Shown here piece by piece: positions 1 to 3,696 of a stretch of 7,842 bases of DNA. Source of the stretch: Nitrospirota bacterium. GTDB lineage: Bacteria; Nitrospirota; Thermodesulfovibrionia; UBA6902. A program made the translations under genes and the position numbers. Location of the stretch: NCBI GenBank assembly GCA_015491705.1, contig WFVK01000220.1, positions 1-7,842 on the forward strand, given 5' to 3'. Every line of letters begins with the position of its first letter. Position 1 is the first letter of the stretch. Under the pieces are notes generated by a model. It saw only the letters and a program-made list of their open reading frames with translations. It did not search any database and was not told the DNA's origin.

Positions 1-489
1 ATTAAGCTCGGCTTTTATTTTTTTTAGAAGCGCAGGGCACCTGTCCGTCCCGATATGCCTTATTCTTGATGGTATAAGGGTGAGGCCGGCCTTTTCCGCC
101 CTTTCTTTCAATGCATCGACTCCCCCGCTGTCGCCGCCGTAAACACGCGAAGGCGCGCCGTATTTAACATACAGGCTATCGGTGTATTCAATAAGCTCCT
201 GAAGGCTTGGATCGTCAATATATTGGGAGAGATTTCCGCCGATTTCCCTTGATAAATTGAGCTTGCCGTCACTGAACGCGCCTGCTCCGCCCCATCCGCA
301 TAACAGACCGCACTCCGGGCATGTCCTGCAAAATGACTTCCTTTCAGCAGACGGACATGTCCTCTCTTCAATATCCAGGCCTTTCTCAATGATCAGTATC
401 CTGGGCCCTTTACCCGAAGAGACGAGTTCAAGTGCAGCGAAGATGCCGGCGGGTCCTGCACCGATTATAATTACATCATAGTGTTTCAT
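1..489 (-). CDS. FAD-dependent dehydrogenase, N-terminal part (COG2509-like), truncated by window edge
   Basis: The reading frame starts at the ATG complementary to 487-489 and stays open for 163 codons to the left edge, so only the N-terminus is present. Residues 5-20 (DVIIIGAGPAGIFAAL) form a beta-alpha-beta dinucleotide-binding fold with GxGxxG, and ILIIEKG (31-37) supplies the acidic residue expected to contact the FAD ribose. A cysteine cluster follows (C45, C54, C57, C60, C64), then GWGGAGAFSDGKL at 65-77. The spaced CP...CxxCxxC segment followed by GGAGAFSDGKL resembles the family annotated as uncharacterised FAD-dependent dehydrogenase (COG2509). Substrate and physiological role are unknown. 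The cysteines could be redox-active or bind a metal or cluster; this is inference. The gene is divergent from the glycosyltransferase at 640, with a 150-bp intergenic space. No strong ribosome-binding site precedes the start. An upstream ATG at 496-498 meets a stop within three codons, so 489 is the best start. Confidence 0.85.
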   Translation of the reverse strand, partial: MKHYDVIIIGAGPAGIFAALELVSSGKGPRILIIEKGLDIEERTCPSAERKSFCRTCPECGLLCGWGGAGAFSDGKLNLSREIGGNLSQYIDDPSLQELIEYTDSLYVKYGAPSRVYGGDSGGVDALKERAEKAGLTLIPSRIRHIGTDRCPALLKKIKAELN

Positions 490-594
490 ATTTTCATGAA
501 AGATCCGGGGGTATTAAATTATGCATTGAATACTCTGTATTACATCCTGACGACCTCTTGCAGACTGGATATGTCTTATTTTAACAAAGTAGGT

Positions 595-600
595 TATAAT
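595..600 (+). promoter_or_regulatory. Candidate -10 element upstream of the glycosyltransferase
   Basis: A perfect TATAAT lies 39 bp before the ATG at 640. No good -35 hexamer is visible at the usual 16-18 bp spacing; the best candidate is a poor TGTCTT at 572-577. It sits in the divergent intergenic space between the FAD dehydrogenase and the glycosyltransferase, where a plus-strand promoter is expected. If it is used, transcription would start near 607. That would exclude the in-frame upstream ATG at 571 and support 640 as the start. Confidence 0.4.
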
Positions 601-639
601 TTGTATTCACCAATTGCAAGGCAACTTTTCGGTCTGGTC

Positions 640-1326
640 ATGAATTCGAAAATTTCCATAATAATGCCCGTGCTTAACGAGGCCGGAAACCTCCGCAACA
701 CCCTGAGCCGTCTTGATTTATCACGCAATGAAGAGCTGATAATAGTGGATGGCGGCAGCAGTGATGAGACCATGGCGATTGCGCGTGAGTTTACCGGCAA
801 GGTTTACAGGACAAAGACCGGCCGTGCAAGTGTAATGAACTACGGCGCGCGCAAGGCTGCAGGGGATATACTGCTTTTTTTTCATTCCGACTGTATACTG
901 CCCGAGCGCGGGTTTGACATAATCAGGGAGACCCTCAGCGACGGCAGTGTTGCCGCAGGGGCATTTTTTCTTGGTATCGATCATCCCGGGCTCTGTTTCA
1001 GACTGATAGAATTCGGGGCTAATCTCAGATCGCGTGTCACCTCGCTTATCTACGGAGATCAGGGAATGTTTCTGAGAAAGGAAGTCTTCGAGAAGGCGGG
1101 GGGATTTGCGGACATCCCGCTGATGGAAGATGTCGAGATTTCCGGCAGACTGAAAAAACTGGGTAAGATCATCTTTGTCATGCCCCCGGTCAAGGCATCT
1201 CCGAGGCGGTGGCTTAAGGAAGGCGCTCTTTATACGACACTCAGGGACTGGGCACTTGCGTTTTCATACAAACTCCTGAAGGTGTCTCCTGAAACACTGA
1301 TCAAGTATTACAGGGAAGTAAGATAG
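640..1326 (+). CDS. Family 2 glycosyltransferase, TIGR04283 (arsenosugar biosynthesis-type)
   Basis: A 228-residue GT-A fold glycosyltransferase. ISIIMPVLNE at 5-14 is the N-terminal strand typical of GT2 enzymes, and LIIVDGGSSDET (33-44) contacts the nucleotide sugar. FFHSDC (80-85) occupies the position of the metal-binding DxD. YGDQGMFLRKEVFEKAGGF (138-156) followed by PLMEDVEISGRL (160-171) carries the acceptor-side GDQG and the catalytic ED. ASPRRW (186-191) is also typical of the subfamily. The open frame extends upstream to 481, but homology begins right after the ATG at 640, so 640 is preferred; the ribosome-binding site is weak. There is no transmembrane segment, so the protein is probably cytosolic. 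The stop is 9 bp before the DUF2064 gene, implying co-transcription. NCBI family naming links this pair to arsenosugar biosynthesis, but no arsenite methyltransferase or radical-SAM ArsS is visible here, so the real acceptor is uncertain. Confidence 0.88.
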   Translation: MNSKISIIMPVLNEAGNLRNTLSRLDLSRNEELIIVDGGSSDETMAIAREFTGKVYRTKTGRASVMNYGARKAAGDILLFFHSDCILPERGFDIIRETLSDGSVAAGAFFLGIDHPGLCFRLIEFGANLRSRVTSLIYGDQGMFLRKEVFEKAGGFADIPLMEDVEISGRLKKLGKIIFVMPPVKASPRRWLKEGALYTTLRDWALAFSYKLLKVSPETLIKYYREVR

Positions 1327-1335
1327 AAGCGCGTT

Positions 1336-1953
1336 ATGAAAAACAGTAATGCCCTCATAATCATTGCAAAATACCCTGAAAAAGAGAGGGTCAAGACACG
1401 CCTTAAGGGTCTGATATCCGATGATAAGAGGGTGCAGCTTTATGTAACCCTGCTGGACCGGACTATGCAGAAGCTGGGCAAAATTCCCGGAGTTGACACA
1501 TTCATAGCCTTTGCGCCTGAAAGCGCCGCAGAATACTTTTCACGGTTCAATGTGAGACTGATTCCCCTGCACGACGGCGACCTCGGGGAGGGCATGTTTC
1601 ATGCATTCAGAGAGGTGTTCAATGCAGGCTATAAAAAGGCGGCGCTTGTCGGCGCGGACATACCGGACATTTCCTCTCCGGTAATTCTGGATGCCTTTGA
1701 TGCATTGTCCGGCAGCGACCTCGTTTACGGGCCTGCAAAGGACGGCGGCTACTACCTCGTGGGCATGAGAAAATTAATCAGGGAGGTTTTCGAGGATGTT
1801 CCCTGGTCGTCCGAAAAGACCCTTGAGAGGAGCCTTTATCAGGCAGAACGCCATGGATACAGTGTTTCCCTCACGGAAACACTGAATGATATCGACACCA
1901 TTGATGACGTGATAAGGGCAGGGTTTCTGGAAAGACATGAAGACTCTTCCTGA
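1336..1953 (+). CDS. DUF2064 protein, TIGR04282 (arsenosugar biosynthesis-type glycosyltransferase)
   Basis: A 205-residue protein of the GT-A-like DUF2064 family (PF09837), close to the usual full length. The nucleotide-binding N-terminal motif is AKYPEKERVKTRL (11-23), where KTRL is the family signature. GDLGEGM (81-87), VGADIP (105-110, the metal-binding aspartate), GPAKDGGYYLVG (132-143), VPWSSEKTL (155-163) and LNDIDTIDD (183-191) follow in the expected order. The fold resembles nucleotidyltransferases such as MobA and CofC, so activity on a nucleotide-activated sugar or phosphate donor is plausible. The reaction has not been established from sequence. It follows the GT2 gene by 9 bp with no room for its own promoter and is probably translationally coupled; no clear Shine-Dalgarno is present. 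Repeat copy A begins just downstream, and no terminator hairpin with a T-tract precedes it. Confidence 0.88.
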   Translation: MKNSNALIIIAKYPEKERVKTRLKGLISDDKRVQLYVTLLDRTMQKLGKIPGVDTFIAFAPESAAEYFSRFNVRLIPLHDGDLGEGMFHAFREVFNAGYKKAALVGADIPDISSPVILDAFDALSGSDLVYGPAKDGGYYLVGMRKLIREVFEDVPWSSEKTLERSLYQAERHGYSVSLTETLNDIDTIDDVIRAGFLERHEDSS

Positions 1954-1969
1954 ATCGGGGACAGTATAG

Positions 1970-2003
1970 ACCTTAATGTTGCATAAACCTTAACGTTGCA
2001 TAA
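1970..2003 (+). repeat. Tandem duplication of the 17-bp terminal repeat of element A
   Basis: Two adjacent 17-bp units occur at 1970-1986 and 1987-2003. They are the same except for ACCTTAATG against ACCTTAACG at the start. The second unit is the outer left end of element A. The first looks like the end of an older copy: the terminal repeat contains the string CATAAACC, so insertion of a new copy at the TA inside it would generate exactly this arrangement. The rest of the older copy is not seen on the right side of A, so a deletion or a partial duplication is also possible. Confidence 0.7.
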
Positions 2004-2202
2004 ACCGGCCGGAGAGTCCGCCGTAAAACCTTTATAAAGCGATGGGATATTGGAAATACGTCTCTGTTGCAGGAAGTAACGGGGAGTGAAATTGCAAAAG
2101 AGGTTGATATGAGTGCTGAATATTTCCTCAGGGAATCGCAGATAAAGCTTTTCCGCCGGGCTCTCCGGCATGCGGGTGATGGTGTTATGCAACTGTAAGG
2201 TT
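1986..2202 (+). mobile_element. MITE-like repeat element, copy A (217 bp, complete)
   Basis: The left end AACCTTAACGTTGCATAA and the reverse complement of the right end AACCTTACAGTTGCATAA match at 16 of 18 positions. Further in, the left arm at 2009-2034 (CCGGAGAGTCCG then CGTAAAA and CTTTAT) pairs with the right arm at about 2142-2169, giving imperfect inverted repeats of about 50-60 bp with a 10-bp asymmetric bulge on the right. TA dinucleotides flank both ends (1984-1985 and 2203-2204), as expected for a TA-targeting non-autonomous element. No transposase is present. A 29-codon frame lies in the right half. Copy C matches A without gaps over 162 bp with three differences (2010, 2017, 2112). 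The transcript could fold into a long two-stem hairpin, so a structured-RNA role is an alternative. Confidence 0.8.
2109..2198 (+). CDS. Conserved 29-residue ORF inside element A
   Basis: The ATG at 2109 is preceded by AAAAGAGG (2096-2103) with a 5-nt spacer, a good ribosome-binding site. The frame encodes 29 residues, reading MSAEYFLRESQIKLFRR and ending GDGVMQL. It is basic and probably helical, with no signal peptide or membrane segment. The stop codon lies in the right terminal repeat. Copy B keeps the frame with only two codon changes (Ser2 to Arg, one silent Gly), and copy C has the same first 13 codons apart from Ser2 to Arg. No homologue is recognised. Conservation may only reflect recent copying of the element or pairing of its arms, so coding is uncertain. 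Confidence 0.35.
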   Translation: MSAEYFLRESQIKLFRRALRHAGDGVMQL

Positions 2203-2204
2203 TA

Positions 2205-2379
2205 ATACCGCCGTCAGGGAGAGCAGGGAAGGTTCATTTGCTTTTCTTTGAATTTTGCGGTATCTTTTTCCAGTGAAAGGGGGTTTTTGAATGCACGTCT
2301 TTGCGTGTTTGAACCTGCCCCACTTTTTTCAATGTTGGATAAACGGGCGGAAGGGCCGAGGCAGCACCTTCTATAATCT
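2205..2379. other. Gene-free spacer between element A and the RNase D-like gene
   Basis: The gene-free stretch 1954-2379 is filled by element A and its terminal remnant up to 2204. The remaining 175 bp hold no convincing gene. It is locally T-rich (2236-2290), has a weak CACG/CGTG inverted pair near 2293-2306, and ends in the TATAAT at 2372-2377. No clear terminator for the upstream operon was found. Confidence 0.5.
2372..2377 (+). promoter_or_regulatory. TATAAT hexamer immediately before the RNase D-like GTG
   Basis: A perfect TATAAT ends 2 nt before the GTG at 2380. As a -10 element it would start transcription near 2384, inside the coding region, so it either serves a leaderless or shorter product or is coincidental. 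No -35 element is seen at standard spacing (GGAAGG at 2349-2354). Confidence 0.2.
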
Positions 2380-3237
2380 GTGAATTACATATATATTGAA
2401 AACAAGTCAGACCTCCGGGCATACCTGGAAGAGCTTGCGGATAAAGGGCACAGTATTATTGCCCTTGATATAGAGGCCGAATCCAACCTGCACGCCTATG
2501 GAGAGAAACTGTGCCTGGCGCAGATATTCGACGGCGTGAGCAGGGTGATCATTGATCCGCTCGGTATAGACCGCAATACGCTCAGGCTCCTCTTTGAAAG
2601 CACCGGTATCCTGAAGGTAATGTACGATGCAGGCAGCGACCTGTCACTGCTCAAAAACACCGCCGGTATCGAGATAAAATCCATACTGGATCTGAGGCCG
2701 GCCGTTGAACTCCTTGATTATGAAAAAAAGGACCTCCATTCGGTTGTCGCCTTTGAACTCGGGATATTTCTGAAAAAGAAAAGGAAGTACCAGAGATACA
2801 ACTGGGCAACCAGACCGCTGTCCGAACAGGCTGTTGAGTACGCCCTGAATGATGTGATATATCTGCTTACATTAAAGGATGTCATACTTGCAAAACTGTA
2901 TGCAAGGAAGCTGTTTGAGCCGTTTTTCCTGAAAAACCTGCAGATACAGAATAAAGATTACACCAGGGGCCCGGAAGACAAATACAGGAAGATAAACGGA
3001 TACAGCAGGCTGAAGGATGACAAAAAGGCCGTTTTCCGGAAGGTTTTTGATATCAGGGAGAAGTATGCGAAGCTGAATAACATGCCGCCGCATAATGTCA
3101 TTCACAAGGATGACCTGATCAATATAGTAAATAATCCGAAATTCATCGACAAGATAAGGTTCACAAAAAGGGTCAGCGCGGATCTGGCACAGGATATACT
3201 GCATGAGCTGAAGACCGCCCTGAGGGAGCTTAAATGA
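2380..3237 (+). CDS. Ribonuclease D-like 3'-5' exonuclease (DEDDy) with HRDC-like domain
   Basis: A 285-residue protein. The DEDDy exonuclease domain covers about residues 2-175. Exo I is IALDIEAES (27-35) with catalytic D30 and E32. Exo II is MYDAGSDLSLL (81-91) with likely D87. Exo III is YALNDVIYLL (154-163) with Y154 and D158. WATRPLSEQ (142-150) before Exo III is typical of RNase D. Residues 197-255, including NNMPPHNVIHKDDLINIVNNP, fit one HRDC domain. E. coli RNase D has two HRDC domains and about 375 residues, so this is a shorter form. The expected role is two-metal-dependent 3' trimming of tRNA or other small RNAs in the cytosol. The GTG is the first possible start: an in-frame stop lies at 2374-2376. 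It has no evident Shine-Dalgarno, so translation may be weak. The gene stands alone between elements A and B. Confidence 0.88.
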   Translation: MNYIYIENKSDLRAYLEELADKGHSIIALDIEAESNLHAYGEKLCLAQIFDGVSRVIIDPLGIDRNTLRLLFESTGILKVMYDAGSDLSLLKNTAGIEIKSILDLRPAVELLDYEKKDLHSVVAFELGIFLKKKRKYQRYNWATRPLSEQAVEYALNDVIYLLTLKDVILAKLYARKLFEPFFLKNLQIQNKDYTRGPEDKYRKINGYSRLKDDKKAVFRKVFDIREKYAKLNNMPPHNVIHKDDLINIVNNPKFIDKIRFTKRVSADLAQDILHELKTALRELK

Positions 3238-3273
3238 GGGAGGGGGGATTTTAACAAGCGGCACGAGAGAGAA

Positions 3274-3282
3274 TGTTATAAT
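3274..3282 (+). promoter_or_regulatory. Extended -10 promoter candidate, likely for the ATPase operon
   Basis: TGTTATAAT is a perfect extended -10 (TGnTATAAT) 37 bp after the RNase D-like stop codon. A TTAACA at 3251-3256 resembles a -35 but is 20 bp away, longer than ideal; extended -10 promoters depend less on a -35. Transcription would start near 3289, just before element B, giving the ATPase gene at 3697 a leader of about 400 nt. Confidence 0.45.
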
Positions 3283-3350
3283 TTTAGCATCTTTTTTACA
3301 ATAAACCTTAATGTTGCATAAACCGGCTGGAGAGCCCGCCGTAAAACCCT

Positions 3351-3381
3351 GTTTGAGGTTCAGGGGTTCAGGGTTCAAGGG
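3351..3381 (+). repeat. GGTTCAGG short tandem repeat inserted in element B
   Basis: This 31-bp segment is absent from A and C. It contains GGTTCAGG at 3357-3364 and 3365-3372 and a variant GGTTCAAGG at 3372-3380. It sits between the left arm (ending AAAACCCT) and TTATAA, which are nearly adjacent in copy A. Confidence 0.65.
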
Positions 3382-3440
3382 TTATAAGGCGAAGGGGTAC
3401 TGAAAATAAGTCTTTATTGCAGGAGGAGAAATTGATCGGA

Positions 3441-3554
3441 TAACTCCCCCGGCCCCTCTTAACCTAAGAGGGGAGATATATTTCCCCCTTGGTTTAAGGG
3501 GGATTAAGGGGGTTACCTCCTCCCCTTAAGTTAAGGGGAGGCCGGGAGGGGTTA
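3441..3554. repeat. Three-hairpin palindromic cassette inserted in element B
   Basis: Three GC/CT-rich hairpins lie in a row: 3453-3473 (9-bp perfect stem, 3-nt loop), 3483-3503 (8-bp stem, 5-nt loop) and 3519-3541 (11-bp perfect stem, 1-nt centre). The whole block is bounded by imperfect inverted repeats, TAACTCCCCCGGCCCC at 3441-3456 and its counterpart ending GGGAGGGGTTA at 3554. CCCCTTAA-type palindromes of this sort are dispersed repeats in many environmental genomes. The units differ in sequence and spacing, so this is not a CRISPR array. In RNA it would form strong consecutive stems in the ATPase leader. Confidence 0.7.
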
Positions 3555-3562
3555 CTTTGAAT

Positions 3563-3652
3563 ATGCGCGCTGAATATTTCCTCAGGGAATCGCAGATAAA
3601 GCTTTTCCGCCGGGCTCTCCGGCATGCGGGCGATGGTGTTATGCAACTGTAA
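3563..3652 (+). CDS. Conserved 29-residue ORF inside element B
   Basis: This is the counterpart of the frame at 2109-2198, with Arg in place of Ser at residue 2 and one silent change. The ribosome-binding site of A and C (AAAAGAGG) is lost here; GGGAGGGG at 3544-3551 lies 11 nt before the ATG, further than ideal. The stop codon is 44 nt before the ATPase ATG, so if translated from the leader it would be positioned like an upstream leader peptide. Coding status is uncertain. Confidence 0.3.
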   Translation: MRAEYFLRESQIKLFRRALRHAGDGVMQL

Positions 3653-3696
3653 CCTAAATATTCAGAAAGAGAATCTCACAGGGAAAGGAATTATAT

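Larger units (their letters stand above)
3304..3652 (+). mobile_element. MITE-like repeat element, copy B (interrupted, 349 bp)
   Basis: The left end matches A closely and is preceded by TA (3302-3303); the right portion from ATG 3563 to 3652 matches A with only three base changes. The middle has diverged and holds two extra segments, a GGTTCAGG tandem repeat (3351-3381) and a three-hairpin cassette (3441-3554), which account for most of the added length. The outermost right bases are altered: AACCTAAAT follows CAACTGT, where A reads AAGGTTTAAT, so the right TA flank is lost. B is in the same orientation as A and C and ends 44 bp before the ATPase start codon. It is probably an older copy than A and C. 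Confidence 0.75.

Noticed and set aside
481..639. Longer glycosyltransferase start at 481 or 571
   Set aside because: The GT2 homology begins directly after the ATG at 640; the upstream residues match no known domain, and the segment contains the TATAAT candidate.
1839..2192. Minus-strand 117-codon frame across the end of DUF2064 and element A
   Set aside because: It is antisense to a clear gene and to a repeat and has no domain signature; it follows from the open reverse strand of the inverted repeat.
3441..3554. CRISPR array in the repeated palindromes
   Set aside because: The hairpin units differ in sequence and length, there are no regular spacers, and no cas genes are nearby.
1986..3652. 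Integron attC sites between single genes (direct repeats separating genes)
   Set aside because: The copies are similar across their whole length rather than only at the ends, the core sites RYYYAAC/GTTRRRY are not convincing, no integrase is present, and the flanking TA fits transposition better.
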